Shown here in pieces: positions 43,550 through 56,469 of a stretch of 64,000 nt of DNA; the first letter of the stretch is position 1, and each line of letters begins with the position of its first letter. Both the position numbers and the translations under genes were made by a program. Below the pieces are notes generated by a model. The model was given only the letters and a program-made list of their open reading frames with translations, was not told the DNA's origin and made no database searches. The stretch spans positions 17,305,520 through 17,369,519 of the forward strand of contig CAIIXF020000012.1 of the NCBI GenBank assembly GCA_903813345.2. Direction: 5' to 3'. Source of the stretch: Owenia fusiformis. Lineage: Eukaryota; Annelida; Polychaeta; Sabellida; Oweniidae.

Positions 43550-45957
43550 CAAGAACTGACCAATCAGAGGTCTTCATTTTACAGATCATACGATAATAGT
43601 ATTTATTTTAAGCAGTATTTTAAAATGAATTTCTAAGCTTGTATTCGCAAATGCAACTAACGAACTCATATTTAAATGAGTTACCCATAAAATAGGAGGT
43701 TAATCCAGTCATCGACAGACATTAGTTGTATTCGCGAATACAAGGTTAGATTTCAATGAAAATGTTTGATTGCCAAGTCTGAACAGAAACAGTTCAAGAA
43801 AATTGTTTACTTTTGTATTTGAATTTAAGTTGAAATATATATTTTTGTAAAAAAACATTAATTTTGTTATTATCGTTGAATACCTGTATTTCTGATTTTC
43901 TTTGGGTACTTAGGTCTTGCATTCTGATAGTTGGGAAAAACCAAAGTGAAACAAAAAATATTTTCAATGAGTGTGAATGGTGCGGCGATTGTGAACAAAA
44001 TCAGCTATATTCTACATGTATAGATATTTCGATATAATGTTTTATACAGTCTGTGGCAGTCACCTCAGCTCTGACTGCGTTTTTCGAATTTTCTTGGTAC
44101 AACTGTCTTTTGAGCAGGTGTCCAAGGCATCATGTTTAACAACTAACTAACAATAGGAGGTATACATACACAATCTCTTCATTCTTTCCTGAAAAAATGA
44201 ACATAATTGAATTAGTATTCTCCAAAATATAGCGATTTTCCATTCACATTTTAGTATTTTTCTAATACTAATGTCTTTTGAGCAAATGTCCAATTAGTAT
44301 TAGTATTTTTCAAGATATAGCGATTTCTTTGGGTTGCGTTTATTGAACAGTTGTAATATAATGTACATGTAATTGTGATATACAGCACAAAACACGGTAA
44401 TTTAAAGCAACAATGACTATTATGAAATCAGAATGAAGGAACATTGTGGTTAAAGCGTGTACACATCTTTCTCCTAGCTTTGATTTGCAAGCAGAAAAAA
44501 AATAGCCAGAGCAGAAAAATATTGCCCAACATTTACAGGAATTTATTTAAAAATATTAATTGTGTTATTTTTTTTGATACTATGTCATTCTGGCTTTTTA
44601 AAGTTAGTTACCATACGTTACACAAATAACAATCCAAAATCATTAGAATGGAACGGAGGGGGGGGGAGTAATATGTGTATAAGGCGGAACTTTACACAAA
44701 TTCTTGTATTTGAAAAATGAACTCAGTAACCCAGTAAGGAACTGTATGTTACATCTCTGTAGAGTAAAAGAATGGGGAAACTCTTCTAGACATATTACTA
44801 TCTCCCCTCCATCCTGTTTTAATTATTTTCGATTATTGTTTATATAACGTATGGTTACTTATTTTATAAAGTCAGCAATGGCATTACTTTTGCTATGATA
44901 GCGTCACTTACAAATATTTATTAAAGGTCGTGTAGACTATTGTTGGTTGATTTTTGGCAAAAACACTGACTTGTCCACGTTGGTGGCCTTGCACCTTTTT
45001 AATAGTTTTCATATCTAAGAAACGTATCGGTTCAAAAAATCCTAGAAGGCCTATCATACTTAACCATGCAGTGCGCCTATCCATTCAGCAATTTTTTTTT
45101 GAAAAAGAAAACTTCAAAATTTGTTGAATTTTTTAGCAGAAATTGCCTGCTCCCCCTCCGTCCCATTTCCCGATCACCGGGGGTTTGAGGATGGGTCCGA
45201 AGCTTGATGAAGCAAGATGGGGTGTATATGGCTAGCTTGTAACAAAATATCAGCAACATCCACGATGCCTTGAAGTATAGTAGATCTAGAGCAAACGATA
45301 CAGAACATTTGAACATACCCTTGTATCAGCGTTTTCAAAGCTGATTTGACTAGAATGAACGCTAAGACTTTGCGTATGAGTTTTTTAAAATTGTTTTATT
45401 ATCCGTTTACAGTCAAATATACTAGTACAGTATTTACACAAATACAGCTTTGCAATACTCTTGAATACTCTTGAATTGAATACTCTTTTGCATAGGCCAA
45501 GGGAAAAGTAGTATTAGCGTATACTAATTTTCCCTTGGCATTTTTGATCGAAACTACAACAGCGATCTGAAAATCAGAGAGCAATGTACAGATGCCATAT
45601 TATATACGTAATATCATATGATTTCGAATGATATTGTTTTTATAATTACACAATCGAACGCAGCGAACGAGCACTGCTCTTGAGTTCAACTATACGGGGC
45701 TGACTTTGACCATCGGTGTTTTATTACATCCAACATCATGATATGATCTTTCTTGATTCCTAATTTTTATTAACTCGTGTATAAGTGCATTAATGCACTT
45801 CTGGGGCCTTATTTATTGAGCTCTCAGATATATAGATAAAACCCCAGAGTTCAACGAGTTAATAACAACGATATCAAGAAAGATCATATGATATCGGATT
45901 TATATCACCACAAGATGACACTGCAGTCGATCTCTTAATTATGTATCATAATGTATT
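43550..45957. other. Non-genic, with small foldbacks
   Basis: No exon is seen. A hairpin at 45,496-45,539 has 19-base arms (GCCAAGGGAAAAGTAGTAT) with one mismatch. A larger inverted repeat joins 45,735-45,790 with 45,850-45,900 (TGATATGATCTTTCTTGAT and its complement). Confidence 0.45.
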
Positions 45958-47623
45958 CACGGGGATAAGCAAAACGAGGGCGAAGCCACGGACTGCGACT
46001 CGCGTAATTCAAAACGAGGTTACAACGCATTATAGCTGAACAATGGCGGTAAGTCCAAACTTAATTTGGAAGGCATGTTAGGATTTGGGGTAGATTATTG
46101 GCTTGGATATTCTACACAATAGCTAGTATGTTCCAGTCGGTGATCAACATATTCATACTCCACCTGCAATGGCATTCTTGGTGCTCGGCTGTCCAATAGT
46201 TTAGCATTAACACAAATGAATTCGAAATCTGCCACTAAAAATGTAATTTTGTCAATATTTGTCCCTAATATACCGATTTAAACAAAGGAATCAGAAATGA
46301 CATCGAATAAATACAATTATTCATGTTCTGTTGTTACAATTACATCTTCGTGTGATATTTGGTAAGCGGAAAACGTACAATTACATAGAAAATTGGAATT
46401 TATAAAAGTCGCAGTCCATCCATCTGCCCAACGCAGTCCGCGACTCAGTGTTGCTTTATATCTGAAGCTGAACGCAATCACAGCCAAAGGTAGATAGCAC
46501 AATGTGTGTACAGGTGTGGCCGAAATGGAGCAACTTTGGACAAAATTGAATACAAAGGGCTATTTTAATGGACCTACATCGTGTCTCAATCCATTCTGCA
46601 AATATATACAAGCTGTCAAATACAGCTGAAATCATGAATTTATGGTAGCTAGCAATATTGATGGACTGTTGGAAAGATCATCCAAAATTACATTAACTCA
46701 CCAACTCTCCAGTTATTTGATATTTTCCTGATATCTTAAATACTAGTTAATGTACCCTTCCCCAACAGCTTTCATTGCATCATCAAAAAGTTAATTGTTT
46801 CGCATTTCTACTTCTTATAAAAAGTCTCACTACTATCCAATTATTTATATATTTAACCCTATCCACAAATTGGTTTGTAATAAACATATAACGTTGTCAT
46901 CTTGCGCTCGACTGTTCTGCCAAATACGCTATTGAATTGCCATATTTCTAGGTCTTAAACGATACAATATAGCAATTTGGAACATTGATTCAGGTAATAG
47001 ATATATGTTAATCGACGTAACTTTGAATGATAATCTGGATGCTGACTTTCTTTTCCTGAATTACAATAATAGCGTAGGAATATAGTTTACACTATCTTAT
47101 TTATTTCGTGTTCGCGGCTGGACTGCGTTGCTTAGAATATCAATGGAGGCTGTGTTGCGTTGTTGAAATAGCTTTGTTTACTGGACTGCGTCCACTATGA
47201 ATGCGCAGTTTGAATCTAATTTTCTCCTCATGAACACATTCTATTATCAAATCATTTTCACGAATTATACTCGGAGCCTCAACTAACCTTTAGATATCAG
47301 AAACGTGTTAAAACTCCTTTCAAATGTATAGTAAATTAAATAATATGCACATATTTTACAGGTAAAATCAGAACTTTGCTACTGTTTTAGCTTGATCTGG
47401 ACAACTGCTTATTTTCTTATCTACAGACCAACAGTAGATACAGAGTAATATTTTGGTCACCGATTAGACACTACGATAGCATTTAAAATACCTGGATTTC
47501 TCTATTTTGTCGGAAGAAGCAGAAGGCACTGCCGGATGTCCCTCCATTTTGGCGCTGGGCTGCGGTGTAAAGTTACGCGAGTCGCAGTCCGTGGCTTCGC
47601 CCTCGTTTTGCTTATCCCCCGTG
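45958..47623 (+). mobile_element. Non-autonomous DNA transposon, CACGGGG tips, 5-bp GTATT duplication
   Basis: Ends of about 50 bases are almost identical (CACGGGGATAAGCAAAACGA, then GGGCGAAGCCACGGACTGCG), one G longer on the right. GTATT flanks both sides (45,953-45,957 and 47,624-47,628). The interior of 1.6 kb repeats GGACTGCGT-type pieces but has no transposase. Tip and duplication size match the element at 17,840, so both probably used one transposase. Confidence 0.8.
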
Positions 47624-47710
47624 GTATTGATACATTCACCACATTACTGCCATCTTTATATTGACCTAAACCTATGTACTATCAAATATGTTATTTCACT
47701 AATATAAATT

Positions 47711-47840
47711 CAGGCCTATACCCAGCTTTTGCCAAGGGATTCACTTTTTAAAAGATTCCAGGGGGGTTTGAATTTGACAATTTTGTCCCAAAAAATGGCA
47801 AAAATCATTTGAAAAGTTATCAGAATGTTGAGTACGACTA
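47711..47840 (+). mobile_element. CAGGCC MITE fragment
   Basis: Starts CAGGCCTATACCCAGCTTTT and contains GCCAAGGGAT and CCAGGGGGGTTTGAATTTGA, related to the copy at 51,409. The right end is lost. It sits beside the 3' end of the PTB gene. Confidence 0.45.
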
Positions 47841-47870
47841 GCCATCCATTGTATTTCAGGTTTAATCCAA

Positions 47871-50591
47871 TTATGGTAAGTACCCTAAAGACTCCTCTAA
47901 ACCAGTTCCGAATCTGTGGCTATTTTCACTTGTCCTTGGAACCTGGTCTTCAACATTCAAGTGGGAAATTGCTGATGCGATTTCTGCGTCCTTTTTCTTG
48001 TTAAGTAGTAACTTTTCTCCTACAAATTTGTCCTTAGGAGAAACTCCATCCGTGTCGTCTCGTTGGTACCGATTCACAAAATTACCTTTTTTCTTTGGAC
48101 CGAATTGCCAGTTAGATTCATATTTAGTTTGTGATGTTTTAGGCGCGAGCTTATTTTGTTTAGATTGTTTCTTCATATCGTTTTTGAAGTATGTCTCTTC
48201 CTCGCCTTGTGTATGTGGACGTTGGGAATGAAGTGCACTTACTGGGACCCGACTTGCTGGACTTTTACTCCTACTGCGCCTCTTTGGCTCATTACGTTTC
48301 AGGAAATCTGGATTCGGAGTTGTGTCAACATCGGCTGTTGGAAGTTTCGGTAGTACACGAATTCCACCAATTTTGTGAGGTGTTACTTTTGCTATTGGCC
48401 TATCTTGTTGCCGTTGGCTTTCCAATACCCTCATGTGATCAGTAAATGGCTCATAATTGATATCCTTTTCTTTGACCGAAGTTGTCTCATGGATACCTGA
48501 TTCTTGAGGCGTTTTATAGTTCAAATATCCGCCAGCAGATGGCTCTGGTATTTCTTGATATATTGACGTTTCGTAGTTAGGAGAAGTAGAGTATTGACTG
48601 TCATAAGAGGGCCCTGGGTTTCCACTGTTTGGGTTATGGGCCCGTGGGTTATTAATCTCCCCATTTCCTCCACGATTCCAATAATCAGTCTCTGGACTGG
48701 GTGGAGGTTGGTCGCTTATTTGAACTTTGTAAAATGGTTTTCCCGGCGGTCTGGTAGGTCCAGGGGTAAAATGTGGCATTACAGGTGTCCTTGTCATACC
48801 TGACGGACCATATCCTCTAGGAGTAAAGTTTTGCTGTACGTGTGGATTAAACTCCCTGTGTACGCCTGGAGTCCGAGGGGAATACCCTATTTGAACATGG
48901 GGTCTTGACACACCCGGCGTGAATTGTGAATGGGGCTGACCCATAGAGTTTATAATGCCATGATTATATCCCATAGGGGTATAAGCACCCGATACCGATG
49001 GCGTTACCCCTATGTAATGTTCTGATGTCGGTCTGGCTTGAAATTGAAAATGTCCGTGTCCATCATTATCTGTTATTTTAGTGTACCTTGGTGCATTGGG
49101 ACTAAAGGGCTCATGATGGTTTTTCAGAGGAATGACCCCATTAAGCTCCTGTTTACCATCCCCATTGTGCATTCCATCACTAGGATGGGGGTTTTCATTC
49201 CTGGGGGGTGAATAGGGCCTTGGGCTTTTGGGTCCATTATTATTCACCGCATGACCAGCTCTTGTGTTAATATACGTATGGTCAGGAAATTGACCAATCG
49301 GTTGTGGACGAGCCCCATGTGGCGGTGTGGTGCTCCCGTCATCCTCATCCTCATATCCGGGCTCGTGGGGACCTACCCCCATAAAGCTGTATCCCTGCCC
49401 CAGGTTGACTGTCTGTTCTTTACCGGTAGGAGATATAAATCCTTGATTTTGAAATTCCTCTATGTTTGTACGTTGTGTGTTTGCACTATTCAGGTCACTT
49501 CCAAAAGGGAGGTTTACATAAACATTATTTTCATTTTGACCCTCGGGTTGTAATTGTGGTTCCAAATTCCTAGTAATTATGGCTTGATTGCTGTTTTTAT
49601 TGCTCATATCATTGCTGTATTGCTGAGCATTTTCCCGGCCAACTGATTCTATTCTAGTTAATTGTGATGTATAGTCATCATGACCACCTGTTACTGGAAA
49701 GGGGTATGTAATACCAATAGGTACACCTCGACGAGTTTCGCCGGCATTATTGGACGGCCCTAATTGAGCATTCATCAACAAAGCTGTCGCCTCGGTGATT
49801 GGATGGCCAACCGGGGAATGATGAGCACTCGGGTTTGGCAAAGGGTCTGACGCCATTCTTAACCTTCTTTGTGAATTCGTTGGTGACGTACCTTGTTGAG
49901 AACTTGAACTCCCTTCGCTCGCATGTCGCATACCAGGCAAACCATCGCGACTCTCATTTGATCCTCGTTCATGATGACCATGTGGAATGTCATTTTGGTT
50001 AGCCTTTTGTGGCACTCGTTCACTAGGTGCCGACCATGGATTATAATCAAACACACCCGGGGCCACATCTTTAAATGCCTTTGCAATTCTGCTTAAACCT
50101 TTAGCTATACCCTTGGCAACATCTTGAGATTCGCATATGTAAGCGTGACAATCAAGTGCCCGGAGGCCAGAACTCCTTCTCAGAACCAATGCAAATATCG
50201 CTGGATGCTCTAATTTCGTTATGAAGTTCATTTTCTTATCAATATCAAAGTACATATTTTCAAAATTCATCACAACCTCTTGGTCTAACGGTTCAAAAGC
50301 TCCCTTAAATTTATCTCGTTTTGCCTTGACTGTTACAAATTGCACGGCATGCCAGAAGGGGATATCGGGAATGGAATATTGTTCTTCTTTGTTAAGACTG
50401 GGGCACTCTATGGATAATCCCCTATCAGTTAAAATAAGATGTCTTTCCTGTACTTTTGGCGAGGTCTTCCTATATGAAAGATAAAGTTCTGTCAGTGGTT
50501 TCTGGACCATACCAGGACCAATGCCACTAGGTTTAACCGTGACGAAGCCTATGTATTGCACGTTGAACGATAAACTCTCAGGGGACGACAT
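47871..50591 (-). CDS. PTB/PID-domain adaptor-like protein, 906 residues
   Basis: A single uninterrupted frame from ATG at 50,591. Residues about 5-175 form a phosphotyrosine-binding-type domain: FNVQYIGFVTVKPSG as first strand, HLILTDRGLSI, then VVMNFENMYFDID, PAIFALVLRR and ALDCHAYICESQDVAKGIAK leading into the final helix. The remaining 700 residues are low-complexity and rich in Pro, Asn, Gly, Ser and His, so probably disordered. They contain many Tyr-containing short motifs and a basic RRSRSKSP near residue 785. This suggests a cytoplasmic scaffold or adaptor binding NPxY-type peptides. No vertebrate orthologue is recognised. A splice acceptor (ATTCCAG) on minus just before 50,657 indicates a 5' UTR intron, so the promoter is further upstream. 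The lack of introns across 2.7 kb contrasts with the other genes. Confidence 0.85.
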   Translation of the reverse strand: MSSPESLSFNVQYIGFVTVKPSGIGPGMVQKPLTELYLSYRKTSPKVQERHLILTDRGLSIECPSLNKEEQYSIPDIPFWHAVQFVTVKAKRDKFKGAFEPLDQEVVMNFENMYFDIDKKMNFITKLEHPAIFALVLRRSSGLRALDCHAYICESQDVAKGIAKGLSRIAKAFKDVAPGVFDYNPWSAPSERVPQKANQNDIPHGHHERGSNESRDGLPGMRHASEGSSSSQQGTSPTNSQRRLRMASDPLPNPSAHHSPVGHPITEATALLMNAQLGPSNNAGETRRGVPIGITYPFPVTGGHDDYTSQLTRIESVGRENAQQYSNDMSNKNSNQAIITRNLEPQLQPEGQNENNVYVNLPFGSDLNSANTQRTNIEEFQNQGFISPTGKEQTVNLGQGYSFMGVGPHEPGYEDEDDGSTTPPHGARPQPIGQFPDHTYINTRAGHAVNNNGPKSPRPYSPPRNENPHPSDGMHNGDGKQELNGVIPLKNHHEPFSPNAPRYTKITDNDGHGHFQFQARPTSEHYIGVTPSVSGAYTPMGYNHGIINSMGQPHSQFTPGVSRPHVQIGYSPRTPGVHREFNPHVQQNFTPRGYGPSGMTRTPVMPHFTPGPTRPPGKPFYKVQISDQPPPSPETDYWNRGGNGEINNPRAHNPNSGNPGPSYDSQYSTSPNYETSIYQEIPEPSAGGYLNYKTPQESGIHETTSVKEKDINYEPFTDHMRVLESQRQQDRPIAKVTPHKIGGIRVLPKLPTADVDTTPNPDFLKRNEPKRRSRSKSPASRVPVSALHSQRPHTQGEEETYFKNDMKKQSKQNKLAPKTSQTKYESNWQFGPKKKGNFVNRYQRDDTDGVSPKDKFVGEKLLLNKKKDAEIASAISHLNVEDQVPRTSENSHRFGTGLEESLGYLP

Positions 50592-50657
50592 TTTGGATGA
50601 AGCCCTTCAGATGCAGTGTGTTCGGATATAGGATGCTGGGCCTCAGCGAGCTGTTCA

Positions 50658-53600
50658 CTGGAATCATGAAGAATAAAAGTCTAATTAAATAGTACATATA
50701 GGAAAGTATGGTTTTCATTTCATGATCGTTCATATGTTATTAAAGTCAGATGGCATATTCTTCGAACACAATATTGCAAACATCATACACGTTCCTTCCT
50801 TGAGAGTAAGATGCATTGACATTGTTAGTCCTCATTCAACTATGTACTTATTCTTAATAAATATGTTTTACATTTTAATTATGTAATTACACACATAGGC
50901 TACATATATCAACTTTACATTTAAATTTAATGAAATTCAATTATTAATGTATGTGAGCGTAGCGAATGGTTATTGAGATTGACGAAATATGAACAGGAAT
51001 CAATGAAGGAACTTTGCCAGAATATTGTTTTATGTAGGCGGTCATATGGGGTTTTTGCCAAATCCAGGCAAACATTTTTTTTAATTCGGTAGGTATTTCG
51101 GAAAATTACAAGCCTACAGTACAGTAAATTGTCAGTAATGTTGGTAATATGCATTTGATGATGTTATGTCATTTAAATTATATGTTTCTCTTTTGCAATG
51201 GAATTTTTGATCGCATTAAGTATTTGATTACTTCTAAATCAAATCTCACTCCAAAAGTTTTCAATAACTGCGTTGGCTTGAGCTTTGAAGGACCATTCTA
51301 AATAAAAGCAAAGATTGATTATATACTATATTCACACAATCTATAATAATGTCCTAACAACTTCTTTTCATTTTACATTTGATAATGAATATGTTTAGCT
51401 TTTACATGCAGGCCCGTAGCCAGCTTTTGACAAGGGGGTGGGCACTGTTAAAAAAATCCAGGGGGTTCACATTTGACAACCTTGGCCCAAAATCACTTGA
51501 AAAGTTCCAAGAATGATGAAAACCGCATGATTTAGAAAGAACTTTAGGACAGTCGCTCGAACCTCCCCCCATCCCTGGCTACTGGCCTAACAAGCCTAAC
51601 ATGTATGCCCTTATATATCTTTTAAAAGTGTCACCTTTCTCACATGCGTGCTGAAGTTTCCAATGTGTGACACAAAGGTAGTATAGAGTTTTCATGTTTA
51701 CAAGTGGCTGATTTTATCAGTTTAGAAGAGTGCCCAAAAGTTAAAACAAATGCTGGTTTATAACACCAAGGACGTCCTTAATTGATAACACGCAATCCGT
51801 GTGTAAGGTGACATACACATAGAAAAATACTACAAAATAAGACTCGATCAGTGATTCGTGAATCTTTAGTATAACATATTAAAGCAATTGGTATATGATT
51901 TAGTACTTGAATTTAAGCTGATTTAAGCTGATTAATTTCTGCTAGATCCTTTTAAGTAATATTTGGAGGTCAAATGAAAACAGCTAAAACATTATATTAT
52001 AGAGTTATCGAACCGTCACATGAACTCCAAATTATAAGACTTCCTGCATTACTTTTTTAGAATTCAAAGGTGGAATGATGAATCATTTTTATGAATAGCT
52101 ATTTGAACAGTACCGACAACTTCATCCCAGACCCTATGATCGTGTTAAACCGTGGTTAAAATAGGGTCAAATTGTACCATTCACCTTTACCCGACATGTG
52201 TTTAATACACCCAATCAATGTCTTGTTAATTAGAAATAACACCGAACTAGAACACATTTTCCTAATTTAATTAATTAAAGAAAACATAACCTCGAGCGAT
52301 TTTCAATGATAATCATAATTCGATATGATTACGTACCCGTAAATGGAATACTAGGTTATCAAAATTTTGTAAGTTTGCTTTAATTAATGTGAAATAGATT
52401 GCAGACAGAATCGAGAAAGGGAAAAGCACAAAGCAAATTTTCTTTTTAAAAATACAATAAATTAAGAAAACCATTTAACACAGTGGAGCCAGTAGACTAG
52501 TACATGACACTTGTTTAAAATGACGACAAATTATGTGTACCTAACTTGACTCGCGGCTCTTATCATTGATTGTTCTTTGATAGCTCTATTAGTTATAAAT
52601 TACACTGCTATTTCAGTCAAATGACTTAAATTAACATTAAAATAAATGTGACAATTATTTTGTTGAATTAATTGAGAACATACCTATCTCATTTCGTCAG
52701 CCGTATCCATTGGGGCCTGTCTGTAGTTAATTCCCAGCACAATCATCCCTTAATCAAAACACACTGCACGTCCTTTGGAAATCTGCTTAACAAGTTGTCA
52801 TTAAGATTTTTCTGAAAATGAGTAAATTAACTCATTTTGATTTTATCCGTGTCACCTTATAAACTACACGAGACTCGCCACACTAAATCGGATACTAGAC
52901 GAACGAGTAAAACGTATAATGCATATAAAGCTATACATATAGAAACTGGGCGTGAATTGTTTAAATACAAGTATTTATGCTAGTAATACGCATAAGAGAA
53001 CCTTAAATCAAACTTACCATTTAAATGTATAGAAATTTTCAAACCGCACGCTCTTATTTACCTGGTTAACCATCTCATATAGTGATATTGGCCTTTGAAT
53101 GTTTTAAGTTTTAACCTTCATTCAAAAACGTTTCAACCAAACAGGCGTTCTAAAGTTCAGTAAGGACGTATTGGAAATGGGAGAACTAATGAGGGGGTGT
53201 ATTGAGTGTCCTACTTCTTAATTCTTGTTTTTAGACCTCTTACTTTTATATTCAATGGTAGTCTTAAAAAGTAGCGAATTTATTGATCGGCCGTTGTTTA
53301 CCCATTTCTGATTTATTTATGTTTCGAAGGCCCTGATACACGTACTTTGACTCTATAGGTTAAAAGAGGATGACTCCAGGGTACAGGGTGAACCCATAAA
53401 AACTAATCATTATGATGAATCTGAGTCAGGTATTTTGTGATTCGTTCCATAGCGTCCTTCTCAGACGTGGAATCATTCAAAATGCAAAATATTATTAATA
53501 ACTGTATTCCCAAAACATAATAAGAAATGCATTGCTGACAATTAAACATTGGCAAATTAATTTATTTCATGAGTACACTGTAAGTAGACTACATGTTTAT

Positions 53601-55333
53601 TCATAGGAACTATGTTGATAGAAAGATGGCAGTCATGGCTTTAAACCAGCAAATACAACTACAAAAAGACAATTGAAAAATACAAAATATAGCACTTTTT
53701 CAAAGTGTGATGTAGGTATTGAAATTTGATTAAGCTTAAAGGTACAGTATTTTGAGTTACAGTAAAATTTTACAGCAGATCAAGGTGACCTTGTTCGCAT
53801 AGTTTGAAACTGACATCAAATAAATAAAAACCAAACGCAGATCTTAACATTGTTCAATCCCCGGGGTTCAATCAGCATAAGAATGTGTTGGGTATATGGG
53901 TACCGTAAAGACTTGGATCTTTTCTTCTCCTAGGCAAAGAGTAAGCAAATCTTCACATCCGGGATGGGTGTCACGTCGACCGTTGATAACCTTTATCAAC
54001 TTGAGTTAGGCCTAGCCTACTTCTAATAAATCTAGCCTACTTATCATTAACTTATCTCAATTACTGAAGTAACTAAAATCATATAATTTCACATCCGACA
54101 ACGTTCCAGATAAAAAGAACTACTTGTACATTTTCAGTCAATTTTAAATGGTGATTAATTTATTATCTTCATGAACATGAAAAGTAGCTTCCCGAGTAAG
54201 CTTATGTTTGGTGTTTGGTGCTGCGAATGATGACCGTGCGTATGTCAATGTCTCCATGGTCTAAATCTACTGGTTGAGTAAGTTACTTATCATTTTGAAT
54301 ATTCCTAGGATTATTTAGGATGACCATTACTTGGTGTTAAATAATGTCCCTGTGACCAGAACCCCCCCCCCCGGGGACGTTCTAAAGCCGGTCTAGACAT
54401 ACTTTTTTCGTTCAGTGTTTGTATAAGTTCGCCTCTAATTCTGAAGATTTTTGAAATGATTTCAAAAATATATTTAGACACAAAGTCATAACAAAGCCAA
54501 TATGTGCGAGGTTTTAAGAGACAACCTAGATGATCATATCCAAGATATAGCCGAGAGCATTAAAACATGTTGTTTTATAGGTAAGCATAGTTTTTAAAGC
54601 CAAAATCTTGACTTATGATGGAATATAAATATATTATCGCCCATTCATGGAAACATTTCAAAAACATAAAAATTCTGAATTACACCACTGGAAGTCATCC
54701 CCATATCTTTACATTATATGTACTAACATGTAATAGTATAATGGATATAAAAAGTGGCATGACAGATATCAATCTGATTGAACTTGTGATCGTGATGAGG
54801 TTTGAGACCTGTTCAATTATCAAGGTGCCACCCAGTTTCACAACCAGGTGGCTAATTCGGTTCAGATAACAGGGGAGATAGAGTCTATTAGACAGGGCTG
54901 CCCCTGTTCTGATGAGTTTGATTATGAGGGTTTCACCTTACATCAAAGCTGTGGCAGCAATAGCCTTATAGAAGGCATCATGGGCATTCAATAGAAGGGT
55001 ATGCAACTCTGTGTTATTACATGAGAACTTCAAAATGAGCAGTACCATGCTTCCCTTTTTTGGTAACATCTAAAAAAGATTTAGATTAAAGTATATGTTT
55101 TTAGTATTATCTTGAAGAAAAATCAATTTTGAATATGATTAAAACATGAAACATGATTAATCTCATTTAAAAAAAAAGCAAAAATACCAGTAAGGAAAAG
55201 ATGTATCAAAATGTTCTCTTCGAGTGTTGCATTGTGGGTAATTATTCAGGAACACATTCCAATAAAAAATATAATTTGTGGGGGAATGTTCAGTTTCATT
55301 ATTGCCACAATTATGATGAATTCCATTTTCTAT
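50658..55333. other. Non-genic, presumed upstream intron or flank of the PTB gene
   Basis: Apart from the MITE at 51,409 I see no exon. Short frames (for example 54,615-54,869) lack splice or family support. A run of 12 C lies near 54,363. Confidence 0.4.
51409..51598 (+). mobile_element. CAGGCCCGTAGCCA MITE, 190-bp copy
   Basis: Starts CAGGCCCGTAGCCAGCTTTT and ends after CCCTGGCTACTGGCCTA plus a short extension. ACATG lies on both sides (51,404-51,408 and 51,599-51,603). It has the same G-rich left and C-rich right layout as the 42.8-kb and 61.2-kb copies. Confidence 0.6.
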
Positions 55334-56211
55334 TAAACTAGAAAAACAGCAACTCCACGGAGTAGCAAATCCCACCGAACAAAACATATTATGCTTATTA
55401 TAGCTAGTGTAAATGTAGAAATGTTTGTGCACTTTGTGATAGAAGCATAAAATTTGGCACAAAGTTAGTTTATACCATTGTGAACTTGGCATCATTATAT
55501 AAAATTTGAACCAAATCCATTCACTGGTATATGAGTTATCAAAGATTACGTTTTTTACAAAAATTGGCCGCCATCTTGAAATTCAGCCGCCATCTTGAAA
55601 ATTATTTCTTGAACAGAGCTACTGTGTCCCTAGGCATAATCATATAAAATTTCAACCAAATCTGTTCACTGCAGCTGGTATTTGAGTTATCAAAGATTAC
55701 TTTTTTTACGAAAAATTGACGCCATTTTGAAATTAAGCGGCCATCTTGAAAAAATTTTGTCGAACATAGGTACTGTGTCCCTAAGCATCATCGTATAAAA
55801 TTTGAACCAAATCCTTTCACTGGTATTTGAGTTATCAAAGGTTACATATTTTCACGAAAAATGGCCGCCATTTTGAAATTAGGCGGCCATCTTGAAAATC
55901 TCTTTTTGTGCGAAACTCCTTTGTCCCTAGGCATCAGCATATAAAATTTGAACCAAATCCGTCAACTTGTATTTGAGTTGTCAACGATTACATTTTTTAC
56001 GAAAAATGGCGGCCATTTTGAATTGAGGGGCTATATTGAAAATTCCTTCTCGAGCAGAGGTCCTACACTCATAAGGCATAAGCCTATAAAATTTGAACCA
56101 AATCCGTCAACCGGTATTGGAGTTATCGCCCCGGACACACGAACGAACGGACGGATGGACGAATGGACGGACGGCTTCTCTATATCCCCCTCGAACTTCG
56201 TTCGGTGGGAT
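55334..56211 (+). mobile_element. About 0.9-kb repeat element, copy 2, with 148-bp tandem units
   Basis: Left part AACTAGAAAAACAGCAACTC, then ATCCCACCGAAC (55,369); right end TTCGTTCGGTGGGAT (56,211). Inside, TATAAAATTTGAACCAAATC recurs about every 148 bases (near 55,498, 55,645, 55,795, 55,938, 56,087), each followed by GAGTTATCAA and ATGGC(C/G)GCCAT. A GGACGGATGGACG-type run is near the end. Same size and ends as the copy at 41,435. Confidence 0.65.
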
Positions 56212-56469
56212 AATTATCAGCGTGTATGCAGATAATCATGTTTTTATTTTTGGGTTATTTCTTAAAATCATACATGAAAAGCACAAAACAAGTTTTTCCT
56301 TGGAATGTATATAGGAAGCATTTCTTCTCCAATTTTGAAAACCCAAGACAATGCTTATGTATGAAAAATATGGGAAGTTGCCCACCCTTCTATTGAAAGC
56401 CCATGAAGGCATTATAAGTATTTGTTGATTTTTAAACTTTGGATTATTTCTTTCCAAATGTAATGTGCA

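Noticed and set aside
47998-50484. Several plus-strand ORFs
   Set aside because: Shadows of the 906-residue PTB gene on the other strand.
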